Assembly (NCBI GenBank): GCA_965197385.1
Contig: CBDANA010000006.1
Location: 529,944 to 593,943 of the forward strand
DNA from: G963667915 sp965197385
Lineage (GTDB): Bacteria > Acidobacteriota > Vicinamibacteria > Vicinamibacterales > UBA823
Reading direction: 5' to 3'
DNA length: 64,000 bases
Shown here: piece by piece, positions 25,561-33,949 of the stretch
How positions within the stretch are numbered: position 1 is the stretch's first letter
Layout: the number at the start of each line of letters is the position of its first letter
Notes under the pieces: generated by a model
Seen by the model: only the letters and a program-made list of their open reading frames with translations
The model's database searches: none
What the model was told of the DNA's origin: nothing
Made by a program: the position numbers and the translations under genes

Positions 25561-26660
25561 GCGAACGAACGACGGCGTCTGCCGCACCGGTCCGACCCGA
25601 GTCGATTCTCCGCCGCCGACTCAGGAAATTTCGGCGGATCAAGCGTGGCTACTGGGCGTTCGTGACGATCACCGTCGCCTACGCCATCTCGTTTTTTCTT
25701 CCGATGCTAGCCAGCAACAACGCGATCGCGGTCAGGTACGACGGCCGTCACTACTTTCCTTGGCTGCGGGTCTACCAGGCGGCCGATTTCGGGCAGACCG
25801 CGATTGGCGAGGCGAACTATCGGGAGTTGCGAGATCGATTTGCTCAGGAGGCGTCGGACAATTGGGTACTGATGCCGCCGTACCCGTATAGTCCCAACGA
25901 ATCGCTACTCGAGCAGGAGGGGTTTCCACCGCATCCGCCGTCGGCCGAGCACCTGTTCGGCACCGACGATCGCGGACGCGACGTGCTCGTCCGTCTCGCA
26001 TACGGCTTCAACATCTCGCTCACCTTTGCCGCGCTCGTGACGTTGATCAGCTTCGCGCTGGGGATCGTCGTCGGGGCGGCCCTGGGCTACCTTGGAGGCA
26101 AGGTCGATCTGCTCGGCCAGCGGACGATCGAGATCTGGGCGTCGCTGCCGTTCCTCTACACGGTCATCATCGTCAGCTCGATCGTCGTGCCGGTGTACTT
26201 GCCCTGGCGCAACCAGCTCCTGCAGCCGGCGTTCTGGCTGCTCGTCGTCATCCTGTCGGCGTTCGGCTGGATGGGCATCACGTACTACATCCGGGGTGAG
26301 TTCTACCGGGAGAAGGCAAAGGATTACGTCGGGGCCGCGATCGCGATGGGCGCGGCCGAGCCGATCATCATGTTCAAGCACATCCTGCCGAACGCGTTGA
26401 CGCCGGTCGTCTCGTTCGCGCCGTTCGCCATCGTCGCCAACATCAGTGCGCTGGTGGCGTTAGATTTTCTCGGCTTCGGACTCCCAGCCCCGACACCGAG
26501 CTGGGGAGAGCTGATCGGGCAGGGGATGAACAACCTCACGAAATGGTGGCTCGTGTTCTACCCGCTGAGCGCCGTCTTTCTCACGCTCCTCCTCGTCGTC
26601 TTCATCGGCGAGGCTGTGCGGGAAGCGTTCGACCCGAAGGAGTTCTCCCGCCTCCGGTAG
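25557..26660 (+). CDS. Peptide ABC transporter permease (YejE/OppC-like)
   Basis: A 367-residue membrane protein with a long N-terminal cytoplasmic and periplasmic extension before the permease core (HLFGTDDRGRDVLVRLAYGF, the OppC hallmark). The coupling loop YVGAAIAMGAAEPIIMFKHI and LVALDFLGFGLPAPTPSWGE complete the signature. It pairs with the 24529 gene to form the translocation channel. The start overlaps the preceding stop by 4 bp. Confidence 0.9.
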   Translation: MSERTTASAAPVRPESILRRRLRKFRRIKRGYWAFVTITVAYAISFFLPMLASNNAIAVRYDGRHYFPWLRVYQAADFGQTAIGEANYRELRDRFAQEASDNWVLMPPYPYSPNESLLEQEGFPPHPPSAEHLFGTDDRGRDVLVRLAYGFNISLTFAALVTLISFALGIVVGAALGYLGGKVDLLGQRTIEIWASLPFLYTVIIVSSIVVPVYLPWRNQLLQPAFWLLVVILSAFGWMGITYYIRGEFYREKAKDYVGAAIAMGAAEPIIMFKHILPNALTPVVSFAPFAIVANISALVALDFLGFGLPAPTPSWGELIGQGMNNLTKWWLVFYPLSAVFLTLLLVVFIGEAVREAFDPKEFSRLR

Positions 26661-26667
26661 TGACGTG

Positions 26668-27642
26668 ATGGAGACCTTGCTCGAGATCCGCGGCCTACGG
26701 ACTTACTTCCACACAGAAGCCGGGACCGCCAAGGCGGTGGACGGCGTCGACCTCGACATCCGGAAAGGCGAGGTCGTCGGGCTGGTGGGGGAGTCGGGCT
26801 CCGGGAAGAGCGTCACCGCCTTGAGCGTCCTGCGGCTCATTCCCGATCCGCCGGGGCGAATCGTCACCGGCGCGATCACCTACAATGGCCGCGATTTACT
26901 GAAGCTGCCGCTCGAGGAGATCCGGAAGATCCGCGGCCGTGACATCAGCATGATCTTCCAGGAGCCGATGACGTCGCTCAACCCGGTCCTTACGATCAGG
27001 ATGCAGGTGATGGAGGCCATCCAGGCGCACGAGGCCTGTTCGAAAGGCGCCGCGTTCGAGCGCGCCGTCCAGATGCTGGAATTGGTCGGGATTCCAGAGG
27101 CGCGCCTGCGCATGCACGACTATCCGCACCACTTCTCCGGCGGCATGCGCCAGCGGGTGATGATCGCGATGGCACTCGCCTGCGGGCCGTCGCTGCTCAT
27201 CGCCGACGAGCCCACGACGGCGCTCGATGTGACCATTCAAGCGCAGATCCTGGAGCTCATGCTGCGGGTGAAGGCCGAGCGCCCCGACGCGGCGATTCTG
27301 CTGATCACGCACAATCTGGCGGTCGTCGCCGAGACCTGTCAGCGCGTCGTCGTGATGTACGGCGGCAAGGTGCAGGAGGTCGCGCCGGTGGCGCGGCTGT
27401 TCGATGCGCCCAAGCATCCCTACACGAAGGGGTTGCTGGCCTCACTCCCGAGCGTCGCGGGTGCCAAGACCGAGCGATTACAGACGATTCCCGGGTCGGT
27501 CCCTGGCATCCACGACCTGCCGGCCGGCTGCAAGTTCTGCACGCGCTGCGACGTGAAGGTGGACCGGTGCGAGACCGAGGAGCCGGAGCTGCGCGAGGTC
27601 GCGCCGGGGCATCTGGTCCGGTGTCATCTGGTGGACGCCTGA
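26668..27642 (+). CDS. Peptide ABC transporter ATP-binding protein (OppD/YejF N-half-like)
   Basis: The ATG at 26668 directly follows a GTG at 26665; I prefer the ATG. Walker A is GLVGESGSGKSVTALSV, the signature motif is HHFSGGMRQRVMIAMAL, Walker B is SLLIADEPTTALDVTIQ, and the C-terminus has the OppD/DppD Cys cluster (GCKFCTRCDVKVDRC), which in relatives can bind an iron-sulfur cluster. It energises import together with the following ATPase. It overlaps the next gene by one base (TGATG). Confidence 0.9.
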   Translation: METLLEIRGLRTYFHTEAGTAKAVDGVDLDIRKGEVVGLVGESGSGKSVTALSVLRLIPDPPGRIVTGAITYNGRDLLKLPLEEIRKIRGRDISMIFQEPMTSLNPVLTIRMQVMEAIQAHEACSKGAAFERAVQMLELVGIPEARLRMHDYPHHFSGGMRQRVMIAMALACGPSLLIADEPTTALDVTIQAQILELMLRVKAERPDAAILLITHNLAVVAETCQRVVVMYGGKVQEVAPVARLFDAPKHPYTKGLLASLPSVAGAKTERLQTIPGSVPGIHDLPAGCKFCTRCDVKVDRCETEEPELREVAPGHLVRCHLVDA

Positions 27643-28637
27643 TGGAGCCGATCCTCGACGTTGACGATCTGCGCGTGCGCTTCCCGGTGCACGGCGGCAT
27701 CTTTCTCCGGAAGGTCGCCGAGGTGAAGGCGGTGGACGGCGTGTCGTTCACGCTCGGCCGCGGCGAGACGCTGGGCCTGGTCGGGGAGTCGGGCTGCGGC
27801 AAAAGCACGGTCGGCCGCGCCATCGTGAACATCCTGCGCGCGATGAGCTACGGCGTCGAGATCTCGGGACGGGTCGTGTATCACCGGGGAGACCGGGCGG
27901 TCGATCTGGCCTCGCTCGGCCTCGCGGCCATGCGGCCGTACCGGGCCGATCTGCAGATGATCTTCCAAGACCCGTACTCGTCACTGAATCCTCGGATGAC
28001 GGTGGGCGACATCGTCGAGGAGCCGCTCCGGATTCACGCGCACGACATGTCGGCGGGCGACCGGACGGCCTGGGTGCGCTGGTTGCTCGAGAAGGTCGGG
28101 TTGACCGCCGAGCAGGCTGGGCGCTACCCGCACGAGTTCTCCGGCGGACAGCGGCAGCGGATCGGCATCGCACGCGCGCTGGCGACGAACCCGAAGATCG
28201 TGGTCGCCGACGAGCCGGTGAGCGCGCTGGACGTCTCGATTCAGGCGCAGGTGATCAACCTGATGCAGGACCTGCAGCAGGAGTTCGAGCTGTCGTACAT
28301 CTTCATCGCCCACGACCTCTCGGTGGTTCGGCATATCTCCGATCGGATCGCCGTGATGTACCTGGGGAACATCGTCGAGATCGGACCGGCCGAACTGGTC
28401 TACCGCGAGCCCAGGCACCCGTATTCGCAGGCGCTGCTGTCCGCGGTGCCGCGTCCCGACCCCAGGGCCAGGCTCGACGAGCGCATCCGGCTGACCGGCG
28501 ACATTCCGACGCCGATCCGCAAGCCGTCCGGCTGCGGCTTCCGTACGCGGTGCGCGATCGTCAAAGAGAGCTGTGCCGACGCCGTGCCGCCGCTCGAGCC
28601 AAAGGACGGCCGATTGGTGGCGTGTCCGTGGGCCTGA
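27642..28637 (+). CDS. Peptide ABC transporter ATP-binding protein (OppF/YejF C-half-like)
   Basis: I start at the ATG at 27642 overlapping the previous stop; the longer frame from 27567 is read-through of the preceding gene. Walker A GLVGESGCGKSTVGRAIVNI, signature HEFSGGQRQRIGIARALATN, Walker B IVVADEPVSALDVSIQAQVI, and a C-terminal oligopeptide domain (PTPIRKPSGCGFRTRCAIVK). Last gene of the operon. Confidence 0.9.
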   Translation: MEPILDVDDLRVRFPVHGGIFLRKVAEVKAVDGVSFTLGRGETLGLVGESGCGKSTVGRAIVNILRAMSYGVEISGRVVYHRGDRAVDLASLGLAAMRPYRADLQMIFQDPYSSLNPRMTVGDIVEEPLRIHAHDMSAGDRTAWVRWLLEKVGLTAEQAGRYPHEFSGGQRQRIGIARALATNPKIVVADEPVSALDVSIQAQVINLMQDLQQEFELSYIFIAHDLSVVRHISDRIAVMYLGNIVEIGPAELVYREPRHPYSQALLSAVPRPDPRARLDERIRLTGDIPTPIRKPSGCGFRTRCAIVKESCADAVPPLEPKDGRLVACPWA

Positions 28638-28709
28638 CGGCTCTCGACTTTCGGCTTTCGGCTTTCGTAATGGTGTACCGAGAGCCGAGCGCCCAGAGCC
28701 GAGAGTCTG

Positions 28710-30002
28710 TCAGGCGCCCGCCTCGGCGGCCGGCACGAGATAGTCCTCGACGATCTGGTAGATCCGCCGGTTGTGGTCGGAGGTGCGGCCCTGCGGGTCG
28801 GTCGACGAGGTGGTGACGGCGACCAGGTCGAGATCGGGCACGACGAAGATGAACTGGCCGCCGTAGCCCCATGCGTAGAAGATCTTTTGCGTGCCTTGGT
28901 AGCGCACCCACCAGCTGTAGCCGTAACCCCGTCCGCCGCGCCGAGAGCGCGTCCGCGTAATGACCGACTTGTCCACCCACTGGGCGGGGACCACTTGCCG
29001 ATCGCCGACACGGCCACGGTTCAGGTAGAGCAGCCCGAACTGCAGCATCTGTCTCGGCGTGAAGAGCATGTCGTTGCCGCCGAAATAGATTCCCTGCGGG
29101 TCGGTTGGCCACCGGGCCAATGAGAAGCCGATCGGCTCGGCGAGATGCCGCTGCGCATACTCCCAGGTGCTGAGTCCGGTCGCCTTTGTGAGGATGGCCG
29201 AGAGCAGATGGGTATTGCCGGTGCTGTAGCGTCTGGTCGTGCCTGACGCGCTGCGCATCGGCTGGGTCAGGGCATGCCGGATCCAGTTGCGGCTCATCAC
29301 CCACGCGCCGTAGTTTCGGAAGCTCGTGGACTCCAGACCGGCCCGCATCGTCAGGAGATCCTCGATCGTGATCTCCCGCTTGCGCGGGTCCTCGGCCGCG
29401 AGGAGATACTCCGGGAAGAACTCGTCTATCGTTTGATCGACGCTCGTCAGGTGTCCCTGACTGAGCGCGATGCCGACGAGTGCCGAGAGCACGCTCTTCG
29501 AGGCCGACTTGATGTTGGCCGTCCGGCGCGCGCTCGCAGCGTTGAAGTACCGCTCGACGAGCAGCTCGCCGCCGCGGTCGACCAGGAGGCTGTGCAGCCG
29601 TGGCATGGTGGACGCAACCGCGACCGCGCCGTCCACCAGATCCGAGTCTAGCAGCCCGTGGTGAAAGTCCAGCGTCGCACCGAGAGCGTCGAGGCGCCCG
29701 CCGCGCAAGGCGCGAGGAGGAAAAATACCGGAAGTATTTGACCGACGAGCAACGCCGCGGGGCGGGATGCATCGGTGGTCGAATGCAGCGGGACTTTCAC
29801 CACGGGCTGCTAGCCCTGCCGCCGCGGCGATGGAGAACGACGACGACGATGACGACGACGGCGACGACACCGGCGGCGCCGGTGGAAACAAGTGCGGGCG
29901 GAACGCCGTGACGGGCATCGTGAGTGCCGCGAGCGCGGCGAGGGCGAGGGTGAGGGTAATGACGAGTGCGAGGTTGCTGCGGTGCGCCGGACTGCTTGGC
30001 AT
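28710..30002 (-). CDS. Beta-lactamase-family serine hydrolase with a MITE translated in frame
   Basis: A 430-residue exported hydrolase. The signal peptide (LALVITLTLALAALAALTMP) is followed by a proline/serine linker with nine serines in a run of eleven residues. Then comes a 54-codon stretch encoded by a MITE (29648-29813), and then the catalytic domain: NIKSASKSVLSALVGIALSQ (SxxK), RYSTGNTHLLSAILTKATGL (YxN) and FYAWGYGGQFIFVVPDLDLV (the third motif). The family covers class C beta-lactamases, esterases and D-aminopeptidases; the substrate cannot be told. The insertion adds a multiple of three and no stop, so the enzyme may still be made. Confidence 0.85.
   Translation of the reverse strand: MPSSPAHRSNLALVITLTLALAALAALTMPVTAFRPHLFPPAPPVSSPSSSSSSSFSIAAAAGLAARGESPAAFDHRCIPPRGVARRSNTSGIFPPRALRGGRLDALGATLDFHHGLLDSDLVDGAVAVASTMPRLHSLLVDRGGELLVERYFNAASARRTANIKSASKSVLSALVGIALSQGHLTSVDQTIDEFFPEYLLAAEDPRKREITIEDLLTMRAGLESTSFRNYGAWVMSRNWIRHALTQPMRSASGTTRRYSTGNTHLLSAILTKATGLSTWEYAQRHLAEPIGFSLARWPTDPQGIYFGGNDMLFTPRQMLQFGLLYLNRGRVGDRQVVPAQWVDKSVITRTRSRRGGRGYGYSWWVRYQGTQKIFYAWGYGGQFIFVVPDLDLVAVTTSSTDPQGRTSDHNRRIYQIVEDYLVPAAEAGA
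29648..29813. repeat. MITE 1 (23-bp perfect terminal inverted repeats)
   Basis: CTAGCAGCCCGTGGTGAAAG plus TCC at the left (29648-29670) is repeated exactly, inverted, at 29791-29813. These ends match those of the IS1182-like element at 38405-39874, its likely helper. Between the ends lies a ~98-bp structured core (29688-29785) that also occurs in MITE 2. The element is inside the serine hydrolase gene and is read in frame as LAARGESPAAF and onward. Confidence 0.88.
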
Positions 30003-30090
30003 CGGGCGGGCGTCGGCATTCGACCGACTGAATCCATTGAGTGGATGGGAGAAGCGCTGCGCGGTCCGCCGGACCGCGGGGTCAGACTGC

Positions 30091-30291
30091 TCAGGTGAAC
30101 CGGCCGGGCCCGCAGGTGCCGGCGGTCGAGGTGCCAGCCCAGGCGACCGATCCGGCGAACGTCGAGAACTGCTTGTCGAGTGCCTTCCGACGGCAATTCG
30201 GGCACGCCAGGCCCTTCGCGCTCTCGCCCATGCGCTGGAGCATTTCGAAGCAATGGCCGCACTGACGGCACTGATATTCGTAGATTGGCAT
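30091..30291 (-). CDS. FmdB-family zinc-ribbon protein
   Basis: A 66-residue protein starting MPIYEYQCRQCGHCFEMLQR followed by LACPNCRRKALDKQFSTFAG, i.e. two CxxC knuckles forming a putative regulatory zinc ribbon. Proteins of this family are small, cytoplasmic and of uncertain role. It lies directly upstream of the serine hydrolase on the same strand. Divergent from the M20 peptidase. Confidence 0.85.
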   Translation of the reverse strand: MPIYEYQCRQCGHCFEMLQRMGESAKGLACPNCRRKALDKQFSTFAGSVAWAGTSTAGTCGPGRFT

Positions 30292-30372
30292 CACCCTCCA
30301 GTATAGCCCGAACGGCTACCACGCGCAGCGGCGCTTGCAGGCGGCGCGCTCGATTGAGTACGCTGCCGTGCA

Positions 30373-31656
30373 ATGACGACTCGCGTGGCGCACGTGTTGC
30401 TGCTCGGCTGCGCGCTCGTCGCTTGGTCTGGGATCGCCGCCGCGCAGCCCGCCGCGGACGTGCGGGCCATTCGCTCCGACACGGCGTACATGGCTGCGCT
30501 CGATCATCTCGATAGGGACTACGACCGCTTCGTTCGCGAGCTTGTCGAGCTGACCGAGATCCCGGCGCCGCCGTTCGGCGAATCGGCCCGCGCGGCGGCC
30601 TATCTGGAGATGCTGCGGGAGGCGGGGCTCGAGGAAGTCCAGCAGGACGCGATTGGCAACGTGATGGGGCTGCGCCGGGGCGCCGGCGGCGGGCCGCTGC
30701 TCGCCGTCGCGGCGCATCTCGACACCGTGTTCCCGCCGGAGACGGATGTCAGCGTGCAGCGGGCCGGGACCCGGCTGACCGCCGCCGGCATCGGGGACGA
30801 CACGGCGGGGCTGGCGGCGGTGCTGGCCGTCGTGCGGGCGCTGGCGGCGGCGGGGATCTCGACCGTGGCCAACATTCTCTTCATCGGCAATGTCGGGGAG
30901 GAGGGACCTGGTGACCTGCGTGGCGTGAAGTACCTGTTCCGGGAGGGACGGTACCGGGATCGCATCGCGAGGTTCATCTCGGTCGAGTCGGGCGGGCAGA
31001 CGACCATCACGAACGGGGCGCTGGGCAGCAAACGCTACCGCGTGGCGTTCAGGGGACCGGGCGGCCACAGCTACGGCGCATTTGGATTGGTGAACCCAGC
31101 CTTCGCGATGGCGGGTGCGATCACCCGGTTTGCCGCTCTCGCCGTGCCGGAGACGCCCAAGACCACGCTGAGCGTCGGGATCGTGCGGGGTGGCACGTCG
31201 GTGAACTCGATTCCGTTCGAGACGTCGATGGACGTGGACATGCGGTCGGAGTCGCCCGAGGAGCTCGACCAGCTCGTCGAGGCCTTTCTGAGCGCCATGG
31301 ACGAGGCGGTGGACGAGGAGAACCTGACCCGGTCGGTGGCGGAAGGGCCGCTCGTCCTCGACATGGAGCTCATCGGCGACCGGCCGTCCGGCCTGACCCC
31401 GGCCCGCACGCCGCTCGTCCAGGCCGCCCTGGAGGCGGCACGGGCGTTCGGGAGCGAGCCGTCCCTGCGGACGTCGAGCACCGACGCCAACCTGCCGATC
31501 AGCCTGGGGATACCGGCGATCACGATCGGACGCGGCGGTCTCGGTGGCCGGAGCCATTCGCTCGACGAGTGGGTGGACGTCGAGCGCGAGCCGACCGTCC
31601 GTGGTCTCCAGGTGGTGTTGACGACCGTGCTGGCCGCGGCGGCACTCGGGCGCTGA
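30373..31656 (+). CDS. M20-family metallopeptidase, exported
   Basis: A 427-residue protein with a signal peptide (VLLLGCALVAWSGIAAAQPA). M20 zinc-site motifs: LLAVAAHLDTVFPPETDVSV (HxD), AAGIGDDTAGLAAVLAVVRA (bridging Asp), LFIGNVGEEGPGDLRGVKYL (Glu-Glu) and GGRSHSLDEWVDVE near the C-terminus (His), with a lid domain after FRGPGGHSYGAFG. Resembles the peptidase T-like subgroup that trims small peptides. Given the neighbouring peptide ABC operon and M19 dipeptidase, a peptide-scavenging role is plausible but inferred. Confidence 0.9.
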   Translation: MTTRVAHVLLLGCALVAWSGIAAAQPAADVRAIRSDTAYMAALDHLDRDYDRFVRELVELTEIPAPPFGESARAAAYLEMLREAGLEEVQQDAIGNVMGLRRGAGGGPLLAVAAHLDTVFPPETDVSVQRAGTRLTAAGIGDDTAGLAAVLAVVRALAAAGISTVANILFIGNVGEEGPGDLRGVKYLFREGRYRDRIARFISVESGGQTTITNGALGSKRYRVAFRGPGGHSYGAFGLVNPAFAMAGAITRFAALAVPETPKTTLSVGIVRGGTSVNSIPFETSMDVDMRSESPEELDQLVEAFLSAMDEAVDEENLTRSVAEGPLVLDMELIGDRPSGLTPARTPLVQAALEAARAFGSEPSLRTSSTDANLPISLGIPAITIGRGGLGGRSHSLDEWVDVEREPTVRGLQVVLTTVLAAAALGR

Positions 31657-31792
31657 TGACTGCTACCAGAGTGCACGAACGATGACGACGATCGCCATGA
31701 CGCTGGCCACAGTCAGCACCGCCGGCCGCGTGTGGCCTTCATTGGGTAATAATATACTTGACTAAACAGGCGGGGTGTGCGATAGTGTGTTC

Positions 31793-32716
31793 ATGCTCAA
31801 GAACGAACTACCGCAGACGCTTCAGCAGGCTATCCAATACTACTCTGACCGGGATCGGTGCGAACAGACGCTCGCGGCGGTTCGCTGGCCGGACGGAGTG
31901 ACATGCCCGCACTGTGGCAGCAAGCGCGTCAGCTACCTCAAGAACCAACGCCGCTGGAACTGCGCCGAAAAGCACCCCAAGCGGCAGTTCTCAGTGAAGA
32001 TCGGCACGATCTTCGAGGAGAGCCCGGTTGGCCTGGACAAGTGGTTTACTGCCATCTGGCTGAGCGAGAGCGCGAAGAACGGCATCAGCAGCTACGAGAT
32101 CCATCGGGCCATCGGCGTGACACAGAAAACCGCCTGGTTCATGCTTCACCGGATCCGTCTCGCCATGCAGGCCAAGAGTTTCGAGAGGCTCTGGGGCGAG
32201 GTTGAAGTGGACGAGACCTTCATCGGCGGCAAGGCGCGGAACATGCACAAGGACAAGCGCGAGCAGAAGATCCACGGCCGGGGCCCCGTGGGCAAGGCGG
32301 CCGTGATGGGTCTGCTCGAACGGCATGGCAAGGACGGACACAGCACCGTCCGCGCTAAGGTCGTTCAGGGCCGGCGCAAGAAGCACGTCAAGCCGCAGAT
32401 CACCGAGCATGTCGAGCCCGGCGCGTCCGTCTATACCGACGAGCTAAAGTCGTACGATTGGCTCGACAAGAACTACGTGCACCAGGTCATAAACCACGCC
32501 GAGTGCTACGCCAAGGGCCGGATTCACGTCAACGGTATGGAGAACTTCTGGAGTCTCCTGAAGCGCGCCATCAAGGGCACCTACGTGTCATGCGAGCCGT
32601 TCCATCTGCACCGGTATCTCGACGAAGAGGTGTACCGGTTCAACACCCGGAAGCAGACGGACGCGGAGCGGTTCATGGGCGTGCTGCGCCGACGGCGACG
32701 GTGGACATGGCGATGA
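31793..32716 (+). CDS. IS1595-family transposase (ISXO2-like)
   Basis: I start at the ATG at 31793 (MLKNELPQTLQQAIQYYSDR) because the zinc ribbon follows (VTCPHCGSKRV, WNCAEKHPKRQF). The DDE-type core reads EVEVDETFIGGKARN, SVYTDELKSYDWL and HVNGMENFWSLLKRAIKGTY. About 307 residues, intact. AT-rich ends are visible at about 31743 (GGGTAATAATATAC) and 32785, but a target duplication could not be set. It lies between the M20 and YkgJ genes. Confidence 0.88.
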   Translation: MLKNELPQTLQQAIQYYSDRDRCEQTLAAVRWPDGVTCPHCGSKRVSYLKNQRRWNCAEKHPKRQFSVKIGTIFEESPVGLDKWFTAIWLSESAKNGISSYEIHRAIGVTQKTAWFMLHRIRLAMQAKSFERLWGEVEVDETFIGGKARNMHKDKREQKIHGRGPVGKAAVMGLLERHGKDGHSTVRAKVVQGRRKKHVKPQITEHVEPGASVYTDELKSYDWLDKNYVHQVINHAECYAKGRIHVNGMENFWSLLKRAIKGTYVSCEPFHLHRYLDEEVYRFNTRKQTDAERFMGVLRRRRRWTWR

Positions 32717-32806
32717 TGATGTCAATCCAGCTCACGTGCGGATCGTCCAGACAGTGGGGGCATCGGTACACACCGAACCTCTTATTGTACTATTCCATAC
32801 GACCTC

Positions 32807-33430
32807 GTGACTGACACTAATGGCTCGCCTGACGCCTCGGACCGCCGTTTACTGGCGGCCGTCGATGAGGTGTGGCAGACCGCCGTGGCGCGGGCCGGGA
32901 CCTGGTGCGTCTGTCGAGTCGGGTGCACGGACTGCTGTCACGGTCCGTTTCCCATCACCCAGCTCGACGCCCATCGGCTGCGGCGCTCGCTCGACGAGCT
33001 TCGGCGTACGGATCGATTCGCGGCTGCGGCCGTCGTAGATCGGGCGCGGCACGTGATGGCCCAGATGGCCTCGTCGTTGTTCGACGACGTCGCCACCGAC
33101 ACGCGGGCCGACGATCCGGCGGCTCAGGAGCGGTCCGGGGCGAGCCTCTGGGCTGTCCCGTGTCCGGCGCTTCATTCAGAGACCGGTGCCTGCGAGCTGT
33201 ACGCGGGGCGTCCGATGACGTGCCGCACCTACGGTCCGCCGATCGCGACTGGCGCCCAGCGTCGGAATCCGTGCCGGCTCTGGTTTGATGGCGCGCGCCC
33301 CGAGGATGTCGAGCGCTGCCGCGTCCGATTCGGCGGCGAGGAAGTGGAGAGCGAGTTAGTCGACCGTGCCGAGGGGTCGGGCCAGCGCAGCGGGCCGACG
33401 ATCATCGCCGCCGTGCTGGCCGAGAAATGA
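32807..33430 (+). CDS. YkgJ-family cysteine-cluster protein
   Basis: The GTG start at 32807 gives a 207-residue protein with the YkgJ pattern: TWCVCRVGCTDCCHGPFPIT (CxxxCxxCC cluster), then VPCPALHSETGACELYAGRP and MTCRTYGPP. Such proteins bind a metal or iron-sulfur cluster and are of largely unknown function. The IS1595 end lies just upstream and may have displaced the promoter. No partner gene. Confidence 0.8.
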   Translation: MTDTNGSPDASDRRLLAAVDEVWQTAVARAGTWCVCRVGCTDCCHGPFPITQLDAHRLRRSLDELRRTDRFAAAAVVDRARHVMAQMASSLFDDVATDTRADDPAAQERSGASLWAVPCPALHSETGACELYAGRPMTCRTYGPPIATGAQRRNPCRLWFDGARPEDVERCRVRFGGEEVESELVDRAEGSGQRSGPTIIAAVLAEK

Positions 33431-33487
33431 TCAGGCGAGGGGCCGGGAGGAAGACTCGACCCCTTGCCTGTCACCGTTGCGCCCTTA

Positions 33488-33646
33488 GGACCCGGGTGAG
33501 AATACGTGTGCCATTCTGGTCGCCGATGCCTCCCGCCCAGCATCGTTGCTCGTCGCTTACATACTCCCGGGATGCGCGCTCCTCGCGCCTTGCTGGGCGG
33601 GCGCCTTGACACCCAGAAGTGATCACACGTATTCGCACCCGGGTCC
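33488..33646. repeat. MITE 2 (TTA target duplication)
   Basis: Inverted ends GGACCCGGGTG(A/C)GAATACGTGTG at 33488-33510 and, reversed, 33624-33646, flanked by TTA on both sides (33485-33487 and 33647-33649). The ends differ from those of MITE 1, yet almost all of the interior (33511-33610, minus strand) is the same structured core. The right TTA supplies the stop codon of the barrel-protein gene. Confidence 0.85.
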
Positions 33647-33949
33647 TTACAAGCCGAATTGAAATCCGACGGTTCCGGTGAAGCCGCGCAGGCGATCGCT
33701 CAGGTCGCCGGCGCTGTCGACCAGCCGGTAGCCCGCGCCGAGGCCGACCCGAAACCAGTCGTTCACGCGGAACAAGACGTTGGCCTGCGGCTCGGCCACC
33801 AAGAAGTGGTCGCGGACGCGCACCCGGCCGACGTCGATCGTTCGCGTAGCCGGCGGCCGAAATCGCCCGCCGCGCACCGGCACCTCGATTGTGCCGACCC
33901 GGCCGGAGGAGCAGGCGGATCGTGTCGCGTTCGTCAGGCGCATCTGCAT
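33647..33949 (-). CDS. Outer-membrane beta-barrel-like protein, C-terminal part
   Basis: The C-terminal half reads FLVAEPQANVLFRVNDWFRV then GLGAGYRLVDSAGDLSDRLR and ends TVGFQFGL, alternating strands closing on an aromatic as in outer-membrane barrels. The N-terminal portion in this frame is not barrel-like, so a frameshift or a start further upstream is likely. It directly follows the PEGA gene (one base apart), so they form one unit. A MITE abuts its stop codon. Confidence 0.5.
   Translation of the reverse strand: MQMRLTNATRSACSSGRVGTIEVPVRGGRFRPPATRTIDVGRVRVRDHFLVAEPQANVLFRVNDWFRVGLGAGYRLVDSAGDLSDRLRGFTGTVGFQFGL

Noticed and set aside
32785..33430. The YkgJ-type gene as an IS1595 passenger
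   Set aside because: It lies outside the AT-rich right end of the 31793 element and resembles a chromosomal gene.
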